Below, one piece after another: positions 46,624-62,093 of a stretch of DNA of 64,000 bases (its first letter is position 1; every line of letters starts with the position of its first letter). Location: contig NC_133123.1 of assembly GCF_033568475.1 (NCBI RefSeq), positions 124,001 through 188,000 of the forward strand, written 5' to 3'. Both the position numbers and the translations under genes were made by a program. The notes under the pieces are model-generated. The model made no database searches. It had not been told where the DNA came from and was given only the letters and a program-made list of their open reading frames with translations. The stretch is from Henckelia pumila. Lineage: Eukaryota; Streptophyta; Magnoliopsida; Lamiales; Gesneriaceae.

Positions 46624-49201
46624 GAACTAACACAATACTTTAAAACCATGATAATTAAATAAATCATACTAAACAGGGTCTATGCGACAAAGATGTCTCG
46701 CCTCCTTTCAGGTTGGTAGATAAAAAGAAAACTCTTGAACCACAATTTAATGACTCACTCAACCCATTAACTTGGAAGTTCCGTGAAAACTAAGTAACAA
46801 AGTATGTTGGTGTAGGTCTACGCAAAAGTCAAAGATGATGAATAAAGTGTAATTTTTATTAATAATAATAATAATAACAATAATAATAAAAGGACCCGTC
46901 GATGGCTGTGGAAAATAAATGTCCACTTCGAATGCGTCGACAAATGTGGTAATTATCATCAGGCAGAATTAGTCAAATCCTTATCCAGGCAGACATTTTC
47001 TAAATCCGATTATTCTTAGATCACAGAATCAATTAAATCAACAGTATATACTAAATTGAATTAAAACAAGATACTTTGGTCAAAGTGCGGCAGAGAGTAT
47101 TAAATCCGGCACATCACATTTAAATTAATGAATACTATTCTAATCCGCTGAGAATAATTTATATATACTACATTAAAGTTAAACTCCTAATTATTAAAAT
47201 TATGTATTTGATGTGTTTGTTGAACAATTTATAATTTTTTTTTATGATTTTTAAATTTTATCAATTTTCATTTTCCCTAATTTTTATCTTCAATCTCTTC
47301 GTATATTCAAATAACATTTTTTTATTTCAAATTAAATTAATCATATAATATTAAAACTTATAATAACAAAAAAATATTTTATTTATACTTATTACGTGCG
47401 TTTACATGATACATAGTCGTCTATGTTGAAAAATTAAGCTAAGTTGTCGCATTTGGAATTTATGTAGTCAATCCTTAACATTCGTCTCCCCAATTGGGCT
47501 CCTACCATTTGACTTATAGAGTCGAATTGGATTAATGAAGTTGGTGTACGATTTGATTTGACAAGAAATTTTAAGGATTTCGAATTTGTCATAATGAAAA
47601 TTGATTGCATTTACATAAGTCATGGTAGAAATGGATTTGAAATCCATTCAAGTAATTAAAAGCGGATTTTAACTTCATTATTATGGTTTGAAACTTATAA
47701 TTTTTTAAATGATAAATTATAATCCTAATTTAAATATAGTTATTTAATGGGAAGATACATATTAAAATATTTAATTATAATAATAAACGTGTGATATAAG
47801 TTAACTCAAAATGTTAAATAAATGTAATTTTTCCTGTTCTTTAACCTGTGCTTATAAGATACTGGAAAATCTTTACCGAGATGGAAATATTTGAAAGCAA
47901 TTGATTTAAAAAAAATATTTGGGTGTTTGAATGAATTTTGCGAGGATTCCAAATCTCTCTTACTCATTCATGTAGATGCAATGATAATTATGATATATTT
48001 GAAAAACACTCGATATTTACATAACGCAATGTTTATGAAATTCAAGGTGAGTTTTTTCAAAAAAAAAAAAAAAAAAAAAAAGCGCAAGAAATTTTTAGAA
48101 CTGGGATTATAAATATGAAATTATAATAAAAAAAGGTGCTAAAATTTACTCAACTTGAAATTTCAGTTTTTAAGATTTATAAACATTTTCTTTTTTAAAA
48201 AAAATTCTAATTTCACCCCATAGTTCGTATTTAGACGGTTTTATATTTGCACTTGAAACTTGAAAGCATATTGCTGATACATGGTTTATAATTAAGAATT
48301 ATTAAAGAAAACATACTAAAAATCAGATGAGTGGCTATAAAATTAGAAAATTAAACCGATAATTGGATGTCGAACAAAGTTTAAATGTCATGGGTTTTAA
48401 TTTAACTCATATGAATTATTATCATAAAAATATAAAATTTAGAGAAACGAAAAACTTATTATTTCGATCAACGTAAGCTTACAATGATAATCTGATGATT
48501 CCTCCACCGGTTCTTCATGAGGTCATGAATATCCATGAAATTAGTTAGAACATCGGAAATCAAGTGAGGAGTTAAAGATGTAATCAGCCGAGCTAGGTTC
48601 TTCTTGATTTTTCGAATGTCTAGATCATTCGAAAAATTATGACCACAAAATAATGATTCTCTTCGAATCGAATGTTTGGCTCAGTTTCCGTGGAGTTGTA
48701 ATTAGTTTTCCAAATTTGAACTAAACTACATTTAAGTGAATCTTGTAAAAATGATATATGATAATGTAGTGTTAAATATAATAGTGGTGCAAGAAATAAG
48801 TGATTTACCTTTAAAAGATAATTGATGCCAATATGGAGAGAGTGGGGGGGCAAGCGAAATTTGTGGTGCCTCCGATGCCAAAATGAATATATGTGAGAAA
48901 TTTGGTTTGGTGAGAGAGCTATTTATATTACATATTTGTTATTATGGGCTTCCCTGGATCGATACATTTATAGATGAAGAGTGACTTTTTCTCTCTCTCT
49001 TTCCTTTTGTTATTATTATTTTTATTTTTATTTTTGTGAAGAATTTCCGTATGCCAGGTTGTGACAAGACATATATATATATATGGTGTATATCACTAGT
49101 GGCCGGGACCTAGTTCACAATATTATACCTAACCTCATCAATGCGTTCAGCCTTTTGAATTCACACGTTTAATTTGTTTGTTTATTATATTATATTAGAA
49201 A
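46624..49201. other. Intergenic; possible minus-strand transcript start near 48.9 kb
   Basis: No gene I can support. Poly-A run at 48059-48081 and (AAT)n near 46859-46889. On the minus strand a consensus-like TATAAATAG (48919-48927) is followed by a C/T-rich leader-like stretch, and a 63-codon open stretch at about 48480-48690 has an amphipathic look (IKKNLARLITSLTPHLISDV) but matches no family I know. Confidence 0.35.
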
Positions 49202-49380
49202 AATGCTAGATGCAGTGTACACTTTGATTTACATCCTTACTTAAAATTTTCTTTATTTCCCTCATTAATTAAAAAATACTCATGATAAGAAATAAATATC
49301 TAGTTGATCAAGAAAAATTTTATAATTAATAAGAAAGAGTGTAAACGAAGGTGTACACCGAGGTATACATCTAGCATTAC
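49202..49380. mobile_element. MITE, AATGCTA family, copy 2
   Basis: 179 bp starting AATGCTAGATGCAGTGTACA and ending in the inverse GAGGTATACATCTAGCATTA. It is nearly identical in layout to the element at 54392, including the internal AAGAAATAAATATCTAGTTG. Confidence 0.65.
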
Positions 49381-52300
49381 TCATTATATTATATTATATT
49401 ATATTATATTGTAGGGTCCCAAATCGCTTGGACGGAGCTTCATGTATGGATTTGAACAATCAACCATTGAGTTAGTTTTTGTAATTGAGTTAAGTAGATC
49501 CACAATTTTTAACATATTATATATATATATATATATATAAAGATACAAATATATTTATATACTTGAAACGAGTTGACACGGGTCAATATTTAAAATAAAA
49601 AATTAATAATTTTGACATAAAAATAATATTTTTCACTCAAGTCGACATATATTACACAATACATCACACAAAAAAATGATTTGAACATGAATATTGATCT
49701 TTTCATGGGTCGAATCAGATATTCATGTCAAAATAACACACAAAAACTCCTATAAACTTTTATCACACGTTAAATTTGTGATACGACTCTCATATCCGAC
49801 TCACTTATACATAAAAAATATATATAACTTTTTATATTAGAGATATAATTACTCTCTTAATCATAAATATAAATTAAATCAACTCATCTAACGTATATAA
49901 ACCATAAGACAATCTCAGCTCACTGCATATCGACTCCATGAAAAAATATTATGTGTGAATGTGAGGTATAGTAGATTTGTCAAAAGATTGCTAGATTCCA
50001 ATACATAGGATATATATTTTTATTATCATGTCACGGTCATGATAGTAATAGTGGGCACTAGATAGATTAGATGGGAATCGAACAGTAATGGTTTGGAGAG
50101 TAATAATATATAGTGATTTGTCAAAAGTTGGATTAAATATGACTTTCTACCTAACATTCTGAGACTGCACCATTCAAATAAGTGACTTGGTCTTGCATTG
50201 TGTCCTGAAATCTTACTCGACGCGTCAAACATTATATTGCCATTCTTCCTAGGGATTTCGATATTTACACTACTTTTTCTCCTTTTTTTTTCTTTAATTT
50301 TATTTATTTGACTTTACATCTATAAAATGAACATAAATATTTTTTTATTACTATGTTACATATTATATATGTAGGCTCGAGCATTTAGCATATTCTTATA
50401 TTATATTCGTGTTTTTTTTCCCGTCGTTCTATTCCCAAGGCGTTGGTAATCGTCCATCATGTGCTAATTAAAAATCTGTATGGAGATCCCACGTGAATAT
50501 GGAGGCTAAATTAAAAACAATGAACATAATTTTTTTTTAAAAAAAATTACGAGAAGCTAGGTAATCACTCTAGTAAATAATAATGGACCATGCACGTGGG
50601 GTGACACAAAATCCAATTTGGTGCCCTTTGATACTCTGCTTGACAAAAACTCATGCAGGTATCCAAGACAAATGCCCTCTACGATTTTTTGTATACTTTG
50701 TTTGCAACTAGTGGCTCCTATGGGAATGGGGAAAAGAAACGAAAAGGACCTCTAATTCACTAGGCACGTGAACCAATTATTAGTTATAACCCAATCAAAC
50801 GTAAATATTTTAAACCATATATAGAGTAATTTTAGATATAATTAAGATTAATTGACCGTTTTTCGCATGGAACCATTGGATATATTTTAAATCAATTGAT
50901 CGTTCGAAAACGTCGTACGTGCTCGAGTGTACACACATAGCATGGACAATTTTTTCACTATTTCAATCTTTTTTTCTAAGAAAATGTTAAAATGTCAAAG
51001 TTTATATTATTTATAATAATTAGTCCTCAGGGAATTGAAAACAAACCATGGGAGATTGATTTTTGTTGATAGGCCAAATAAATCATGTTGAAAAATGATC
51101 TGCCGTTCGTGAACACATTAAAGTCGAATTGAGCCAAATGGACTTTCGCCTCGCTTTCATTTTCACATCAAATATTTTATCTTCTTTTATTTATTTATTT
51201 TACTGTTTTCGGCGTTACAAATTTGAAAGTAGGTAGGTACCAACAAATTAAACATTTTTTAATAAAATATAGAAACGATAAAAAAAATTGAAGAAGAAAA
51301 ACATGTGCGCACCAGCAGATATTACAATATTCCAAATTATTAATTAAAATATATATGAGAATTAATGCTCGAAACTACGTAGCTTATTATAATAATATAT
51401 AGGATTATCAATTATATTTATGTTAATCAAATATCTAGGGGTGTGAGATTTGGGATGTGCATCGTACCGTAGTATCGAAAACCTTATATCACATATCGTG
51501 TTGAAAATCATGGTATGAGAAAATCTCATATCGATATCGAACTGAAACTTTCGGTATACCGAAAATTTCAGTCCATATAGCTAGCATGCTGATCATACCA
51601 AAATTTTATGATGTATCGATATTTCGATACAGTATAAATATACACCGTTTTATAAGGGAAAAAAGATTTTATACTTTTTAAAATTTATTTTTTAAAAAAT
51701 ATTATATGTTTTAAAAAAAAATTTATATATTATTCCAGTATTCCATGTATATATTAAAATTTTTAAATTTCTTATCATTATCATGCCAAAAAATCGATAC
51801 CATTATGGTATCGTACCCTAGCAACATTTGCAATATGTCGAAGTTCTATTTTTAGGTACCATAACTTCGAAATACTAAAAAAATGGGTATCCTTTCTTAC
51901 TCATAATCATTAATCTTATGACAGTCATCGGCCACAAATATGATATATTTTTGAAACAAATTAAATAAATATATATATATATATAAATTTGTGAATAGGT
52001 AATGTAGCTAGGTTGTTTGGCGTCGTTTCTCCGGCGCTATTGCTCTTTACTCTTAATTCATGTTGGATAAGTGACCGACGCATTAATTTTAAAAATTAAT
52101 CTGTTGCTACGTTTAATTAATAATAATAAATCAACGGAAATCATGCAAGCCTCTTCTTTAAAATAAGTATATATATATATATATTATATATATATTATAA
52201 TAATGAAAACTGAAAAGTGTAGTGATGATCAAATTTAATTCTACGTGTTCGGTGATAAATAAGCTTGGCTAAGATTGCATGATATTTGCGTTGGTGGTAG

Positions 52301-53573
52301 CTCTCATTTAAATACTCGGTGGTGGGTAGGTGGTGATCCTTTTGTCACATATCATCAATTATTTGTGCAAATAAAATTATTTCCAAAAAAAATAAAAATC
52401 AAAGGCGCACATGCCAAGCCTTTCATCAATTATTTGTGCAAATAAAATTAATTAAAAAAATCAATAAATGTGATATGTCGCTTCAGACAGGGAAAAATAA
52501 TAATATAACGTACCAACAATAATTGACCAAAAATCATTGCAGTACTCAGTACTAGTGATGAATAATAAATAATTTCTCAAAATTTTTAACTGTTTACTGT
52601 TACCAAGTCGTTGAATTAATTTGATGGAGAATATTAATTTTTGTAAAACTCAAAGCTTGAAAATTCCATGGGGGAATGAATAATTAATTCAACCTTCAAG
52701 AATTAAGCTATTATTCATTTATATTAATAATATAAATAATTACATAAACGAGATTTTGAAAATTTGAGTTGGATTGTCCGAACCCAATCTATAAATAAGT
52801 CATCCGAATTTGACAAACATGAGGACTGAATTCTCTCGTTTCCAGATCATATTATAATGATTTTAAGTCATATTTTTTCCCAATTTAGTTACAAAGCACT
52901 TCCAAGAAAGAACACAAGACTTGTAGTGGGCGAAATAATTAATTTTCACCAAAGGGATAAAAAGACAAATTAACAAAGGTATTATGTTCTTTAATTTGAG
53001 TTATAGTAATTGGGAGTTGATTTTAACCATTTAAGTATGATCAGTCAGTATAACCCTTAAATGTTACTAGGCATTCACTTTCCCATTCCATATTAAGTTT
53101 TAATTTTTATGTGAAAAAACTTATTCAGTTTTGTAATTTTATTTACAACATGTAACCCAATTTATAATCATCATTATACATGTGGCATATTCCCAATAAA
53201 CATAAAATCTAATGAAAAATAAATCCAAATGAGAAAATATTTTTGCTCCAATCAACTATCTTACACAAAACAAACGTTATCCATCGTGTAAAGGCTTTTA
53301 AGAGCATCGTGGCAAATAATTTACGTGAATTGCATAATTGATTGATAATTACTTCATATATATGTGAAGCTTCATCAATGGTTCAATAAGATATATGCAT
53401 ATCAAAATGATTGCAACAAATTAGTGAGTCATGACTCACGAGGCTTCAATAGCTGGCTAATAGGATTATGAACGGACATTACAGATGAGTCATTCATTTT
53501 AGTGAAGACAAATTAATTAAAGTAGCAATTTTTGGAGCGAATAACCATGTTCTGAGCCAGAATAACACTGCAC

Positions 53574-53619
<46 letters not shown>

Positions 53620-54391
53620 TGTATGTGTGGGTTTGTGTGTATTAGAATAAATATTATTTTCAGTCTTTACGTGAAACTGTTTGAATAAAATATTAGACCA
53701 CATGTTTAAAACATTGTCCATGGCTTCTGTAAAGTAATTAGGACCCTGAGGTCACTGGCTCGCTTGTCTCGGTTGGGATATCGAATCAAAATATCAAATT
53801 TTTGGGATATCGTACCAAAATATTTTCAATATATAGACATTTTTTTGGTATATCGAATTTTTTTTTCGTATCTCTACGGTATCAATATGAATTTTTTCCG
53901 TACCAAAATTTCGAAATTTCGAAATTGGGTTCCGATATAAATTTTTTTTATATCAATATTTTTTATACGGTATATCGAAAATCTACCCTTAATCTCAACT
54001 CAGATATAGGCTTGAATATAGGGTGTGATTTTTAAATGTAATTTATGTTAATTTCATCTATATCCACACCTCAAATACACGAATCCACAAAAAAAAAAAA
54101 TTATAGCCAAACCACAAATATATATTGTAAAATGATAATGAATGGAGCATTTGAGACCATATACACTAATATATATATTATCATAAGGGCTATAAGATAA
54201 GCTTATACTTGGAAGCAGATTCTAATTCTTAGACACCTTTTCTCTTATTTTTTTAAAATTTTACATATTGAAAATTTTAAAATTAAATCAGGATATATAA
54301 GTTGACTAAATGCCCACCCGAATCTATTTTAAGTAAGGATCGGAGTTAATCTATCTCCAAGTTTTGTGAATATTAGAATATATACAATAAA
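49381..54391. other. Intergenic, no gene seen
   Basis: Contains the second copy (50650-50740) of the block at 40580; two degenerate GGTATCGAAA-type repeats (about 51440-51850 and 53765-53990) related to the hAT MITE at 62214; a 71-bp tandem duplication (28-base core TCATCAATTATTTGTGCAAA.. at 52352 and 52423); and an (AAT)n tract at 53574-53619. Confidence 0.5.
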
Positions 54392-54577
54392 AATGCTAGA
54401 TGTACATCTTGTAGTGTACACCTTGGTTTACACCATTACTTAAAATTTTTCTAATTTCTCTCATTAATTTCAAAATATCAATGATAAGAAATAAATATCT
54501 AGTTGATCAGGAAAGTTTTATAATTAATAAGGAAGGGTGTAAATCAAAGTGTACACCGAGGTGTACATCTAGCATTA
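54392..54577. mobile_element. MITE, AATGCTA family, copy 3
   Basis: 186 bp starting AATGCTAGATGTACATCTTG and ending in the inverse CCGAGGTGTACATCTAGCATT. Close to the copy at 49202, which suggests fairly recent activity. Confidence 0.65.
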
Positions 54578-57500
54578 CTCATACACAATAGTCAAGAATT
54601 CGATTTCCTTGCCAACACTTTATCGAACGAGTGTGAAGGTTGACACGGTATGATTTATCTGATTTACGTAATTTGTAAGTTACTGCCTCAATGTGCAATG
54701 AAAGGTACGTGACGAATTTCGGGTCTCATCTGTTGGTATTTTTGCACAACGGAACGATAAAGAGCTTCTGATCTTTGATATTTTTATATATTTTCTGATG
54801 ATAATATGATTACAAGATAATCAAATTGACTAATAGACTTCATAATTTAATTCTAATTGCTGAATACAAGAACTTAATAAATATTACTTGACCATCTAGA
54901 ACTTCTCTTTTAGACTATCATGACTCTTAGATTAACTTTAAAATATAAAATTACTTTTAACATCATTGTCTAAAAAAAAGGAGAAGGAATTTATTTCATT
55001 TACTTAGATGAATTATATTATATATTTTAAAAGTAAATCATGAAGAAAGAATAATGTTTAAGCCCAATAAATATCCATATGACATGTCGAGAAGGAATAT
55101 GTGGTTGAGTCTAGATATATATTACGTGGAAGTACCCAAGCCCATTGTACAGTTGGATCATCTTTGGAAATTCAGGTATTACCCCAATTCTAATGGGACG
55201 AAGTGATTGTAAATATAACTTGGGCCATCAATTCTAATTGGACGAAGTGCTTGTAAATATAACTTGGGCCATTGGGTGCAGGTTTATTTTTGACGTGGTC
55301 GATGTTATTTTAGAAACCCAAATAAACAATTTTCTCATTATTTTTTAACATTAAGATACTACTAATATTCTTTACCAATAAAAATTTTCAAAAATTTTCA
55401 AACGTCGATGATATGTATCTAGTATAAAGTTTCAAATATAATATAAGTTCTCAAGTTCGATATCCAACTAAGAAATTTAGAAGAACTGAAAAACTTAGAA
55501 AGGAAAAAAAAGAAAAAAAAAAAAAAAGAATCGTTTAGCTGTGTTAACATAAAAAGTGAGTCATGAGGAAGGTGAATTAATACCTTGCATAATTTTGCAG
55601 TTTAAAAGAGTTGAAATAATTTGTTATTGAAATGTTTGAAAATGAATCGAACATCAAGAGATTTTATTAAATTGATCAGTTCTAAATTAAGCGGAAGACA
55701 TTCAATATAACACTATAAAAACTGATTAATCATTTTAGAAATCATTTGAAAATAATTCAATTTAAGATAAAAACAGATTAATGGTCGTCGAAACATTTTG
55801 TCACATACTTTATATGCAAATTTTTGATATATTAAAGAATACATAGCATATATGCTTCGACAAGATGTACCATTAATTAATAATAGTAAATAATTAAATG
55901 CAATAAAGAAAGTAGGTAAAGATTTGTTTAATTACCTAAATTCGAAGGCCAAATTTTTGTACGTCTCTCTTTCTTCCTTTCTTCCGTGGCCGGAAAAATT
56001 CAATTAGAAGACTTTGTGTTGTGTAGACAAACCAATTATGATCACCTCACAAGATTATAATATTGCATCAAAATCATGAAGACACACAAGAATATATTAA
56101 ATTAAGCAATCAACACTGCCATGTATAGTGGTTATCCTACATCCACGTACTTTGATTATGAGTCAATTTCACTATAACCAAAATGGAGAATTAATACATG
56201 AACCAAAAATAAAAAGAGTTTTTCAATACATGAGCACAACTATATATACGTACCTCAAGCTTATTCTGATTTGTGACACTCTGGAGAGAATCAGTAACCA
56301 CTTCTGCACCCTCTTGGCTCTTGCACCCCTTTTTATATTTAATCCCTCAATATATATATATACATATGTGTGGATAGGAGTAGCTAATTAAGCCCAAGAG
56401 ATTTCTGTTATGGTACTAATTACTCTTTGTCCACCAAAAGTCTTGATTAATTCCCCTGTGGTTGTGCTCTATTTCTTCACCATGCAGTACCAGATGGCTT
56501 ATTATGTACCATGCTAGATGAAAACTCGTGAAAAGGTTTTGTACGATTATTCATGACATTGAAACAATTATATATATACGTGTTGTTAATCATTTTCCAT
56601 GACTGAACTGATTTTATTAATTGTGCCGGTTTTACTCAACTAATTAGACGTGGCTGATTTGACTTTGTTGGTAGAGTACTCGTTAGTCATTTTTCTTAGT
56701 TATAATTTTCGAATTTTTTTATTTGAAAAAAATTTCGGATAATATGATGAATATGAAAGTTGCATCCATTTTTCTTAGCTTTACATATAACTAAGAATTA
56801 TTCGAATTCGAGTTCATATAAAAGAGATATGCTCAAAATTCAAGACTATATGTAAGCTGGAACTTTCCATTAATGAGTGCAGAACCAACCATTTTTATGC
56901 GATTTTTTCGTCTTCTTAAGATCTTATACAGACTTTGACTTAAAAAAAGATAATTTGTATATAATTGTCTTGGCTATGTAAGACACGCTGAATAGTTCTA
57001 TTTAATAATCTAGGTGGGAGATATTATCAAAATACCAAAACTGGCCGTATGTATCAAGTTTTTTGTTATTTCAAATACATCCAACTGTATATTATGACCG
57101 ATATTTCACCTAGTTAACATCAGAATCCACTCGATTGATAGAAATATTATTTATAATATTTTTAGTTGACTGTTCAAACATTTTAGTTGCTGGTTATTTG
57201 GATCACCAAGTGATAAGATAAGTTCAAAACAATCAACTCAATCAGATATTAATTAGCTAAACTATATATATTCAAGTTTCAGCTTCTCAAAACTTCCAAA
57301 TTATATATATATATATATAGCATATCATAATAAAATAAATTCATTTCAATCAAAAAAATAGTATTATAAACTCAAATTATGGATAAAGTATTAATTATTT
57401 AGCATAAAAATATAATGATATATTATTAATATTACACAAATATTTTTTATATTTATATATATACATAGATATACTTTGGCGGGACGGACGAGGGCGGTTT

Positions 57501-60140
57501 TAATGCAAGATCGAGTCTAGACCCAACTTATTGTCATCCCTAATATCTACACATTTAATGAAATATATTAGCAAGACAACTTTTGTTCTCGTCAAAATCA
57601 AGATTACTAGATATCTTCATTATTTATCGTTTCACAAGAATTTGTAATGTGAGGAATACCATCATCTTTCAATTATAATTATGACATATTTATAAAAATA
57701 AAATGGTAATTATTAATACATGTCGTTATTTTATTTTATAAAGAAAAATAAATGATAATGATAATATATTGTCACTTTCAATAGAGATGGACTGGAGTTG
57801 AGGCATGATTAGAAGTTTTACTATTTCAAGTGCGGCTCACCACTTCTGTTCAAAATAGTGTTTAACCTGTATACAAATTGACAACAAAAAAGGGTGTAAA
57901 GAAAATTTTTCAAATGTATTTAATTTTATGGACACAATTTCTTTTAATATATGACCCATTTGAATTTGTAATCTTCATTCTTCGTTCCACAACCATTCGA
58001 CACGACCTATTGTACTTACAATCATTATGAGAGTACCACATACATATATTTCTAATTAATTGAGTCTCACATGCCATGCTATGCTCTGCTCCATCTGTTA
58101 AATGAAATGATAAAAGTGATAAAAAAAAAAAAAAGGTAAAATTGTATTTTTAGTTTTTTATATTTATATTTATCTCTTTGTAATTTTTCAGTTTTCTGTA
58201 TTGTTAAATTTTAATCTTATTATTCTATTTTTTTTTTCAAAATTTAAATAATTTTTTTAACGTTGTGAATTATGACACTGTTATATATAATGTGTGTTTT
58301 GGGGTCGATAGCATATTTTGCAAACATGTAGGCCTACATATCGGGTCCGTCGATTAATAATTTTTTGGTGGGACTGCATCAAATTTATTGCAGGTTGCAC
58401 AACAATTTTGAATATGGTGGATGTGATCGATGAACTTGTCTGTTTCAAATTTCGTGTTAGTTTTTCTGAATTTTTTTTAAACATTGGAAATTTCACTCTC
58501 TTGTGTTCCAATTTTTTTTGAATATTAATATTTAGCATGCATGCAAGTATTTTAAAATTAATTGGCATATAAATCTTACCATGTGATCTGGATCGTATTG
58601 ATTAATATTCCTTGTTAAGGCTCGTGCATAGAGTGAAACATACAACTAAATTTGGATAAACAAATGTAAGCTAATAAATAGCCCACATATATTTTGAGGG
58701 CTCAATTCAAGGTCAGTCAGTTACTCGGGGAACTGGGAAATATGCTCGATCAAACATTTTTTAAAAAAATTATCAAGTGTATTTAAAGAATTCAAGTACA
58801 TGTAGGAGGTTTTTTAAAAAAAAAAAAATTTTGACCAAGGTAAGATTAAAAAAAAATAAAAAAAATTAACCCAGCTAGAAATGAAATGAATTTAATGATT
58901 CCATGGATCCATATTATTATTGGAATATAGATGGAAATTTGGAATAGTACTTCTCAAAGAATAATGTAGTCATGTAGAATAAAAAAGGGCGGACGGGCCG
59001 GGCAGGGCCAGGAATGGAATCGGGTACCCGCCCAACCAACGGCTAAACGTATGTGTTGCATGGTGGAAATGATTTGTAGGAATCCAGAACGTCGTTTTCC
59101 ACCAATGCGAACCAACTGGAACTCCAAAACTATATATTCAAAGCAAGAAAACCCAATCAACGGTCATCATTCTTTAATTATTTATTATTGGTACCTTTAC
59201 TTTTTCCATGTCATGATATTTAATGATATAGATATAATATATACTACATATTTATATTATATGTACAATGAATATTACGTTACATACAACTATATATTAT
59301 TATAGAAAGCACAAAACTACTCCAAACACATTTTAAGTTAAGAAACGTAGACATAGATAGTTATGTAATCTCAAAACTATGCATAACTATTTGTACAACA
59401 CTTTATGTATATGTAACGTTTCTATGTTCTCACAACGAAGTTTTTTGAGTTGATGTGAATATGATGAACGTTGCTTGGACGACTTAATTTATGCAGCCAG
59501 ATCGCTTACTTTTTTTGAGATATATGGTCCCCGGTCATTTAAATATTTTATCTACGGGTATGGTGGGTCGACGTACAATATTACTAGGATATATAATTTA
59601 ATATATAGTCATAAAACTTCCAGTTAATTTAATTTTTTGCACATTCAGATGTTCTTTTACATTCTTAAATTATGTATAATAGCAACATAAAATTATAGAC
59701 ATATAGCAGAGCCCAAAATTAAAGAGTGCCCCACCACATCCACAGCTTGAATACAGAACATGCATTTGCATTAACATGATCACCAAAGAAGATAGCAGCA
59801 GCTAGCTAGCTAGTTACAACTCAACAAAAAAAAAAAAAAAACCCACTACATATATATTTTTCCTGATCAAGTAATCAAAGAAATGGATTAATTATTTATA
59901 TATAATATTATTAATTACTAATTAAATTAAAGAAAGGCGAAGAAACCTATAGCTAGCTAATATTTTTCCACCTAAGCCAAGTACTTAATTAATTGATCTA
60001 GTCAACGTTCCTTGGCAATGCAAACCTGTTCTTGGGATTAGAGTTTAATTTAATTAATTATTACGAGAGGCTGTTGACCATTTAATTAATTCCGCCCCAA
60101 ATTTAAATGATGATTATTATTATTATTATATATATATAAA
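54578..60140. other. Intergenic, no gene seen
   Basis: Includes a 44-bp direct duplication (55186-55273), a GC-rich hAT-type end at about 57475-57540, a fragment of the GGCCCG repeat at 58985-59045, and a minus-strand TATA-like stretch near 56330-56345 followed by a leader-like sequence and a GTACGT donor-like site. The last 400 bases may hold the 3' UTR of the GA2ox gene. Confidence 0.45.
55186..55273. repeat. 44-bp tandem duplication, two copies
   Basis: AATTCTAATGGGACGAAGTG and TGTAAATATAACTTGGGCCA occur twice, head to tail, with only a few differing bases. Confidence 0.85.
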
Positions 60141-61479
<1,339 letters not shown>

Positions 61480-61559
61480 GGTATAAGCTATAGCTAGCAA
61501 GTCGATCGAATTGCTGTGCTGGAAAAAGAAGTTTGAACAGAGAAGATAAGAGGGGAATA

Positions 61560-61567
61560 TATTTATA
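61560..61567 (-). promoter_or_regulatory. TATA box of the GA2ox gene
   Basis: Minus-strand TATAAATA, about 80 bases before the start codon at 61479, predicting a leader of about 50 bases. Confidence 0.5.
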
Positions 61568-62074
61568 TGTGTAAATTTGATGCTGGGGTGGATCTATATA
61601 TATAAAGAAATTATTGGGAATTCTGATGCATGAAAAAGTTTAGAGCACCAAAAAAGGCGTGCGAAACTATAGAGAGACATCTGGCTTTGGTGCGTAAGCA
61701 AGGAGATTTATGGTATCGAGGGGGAATTCCTCGTCTAAAATGACTAAATCAAGAAAAGGGGGCGGGGATTTTATTTTGTTTTTTTTTTCTTTTTTCCGAA
61801 ATTAATAAATTAAATGGTGGTGGGGTCATTCGCTTCACTATTATGCATCGAACCGATTAATTAACCCGTAACCTTCTTGTATTTATTTTTATAATCATAT
61901 CAATATTACAATAAAATAAATATGAAACTTCCAGTTATAACATATATAATACTTGGATTAAAATATGTTGGCTGTCTTTTGATTAGACAATGTTTTGAAT
62001 AATTGACTCCGTTTGTTTTTTTAAAAAAAATTTATTCTCTCAATGATTTCTCCTTAATTTACGAGGGTTCTCCT
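61568..62074. other. GA2ox upstream region
   Basis: No other gene seen. A second AT-rich TATA-like stretch is at 61592-61604. The region should contain promoter elements that I cannot define. Confidence 0.4.
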
Positions 62075-62093
62075 AATGTAAACATTATATGAC

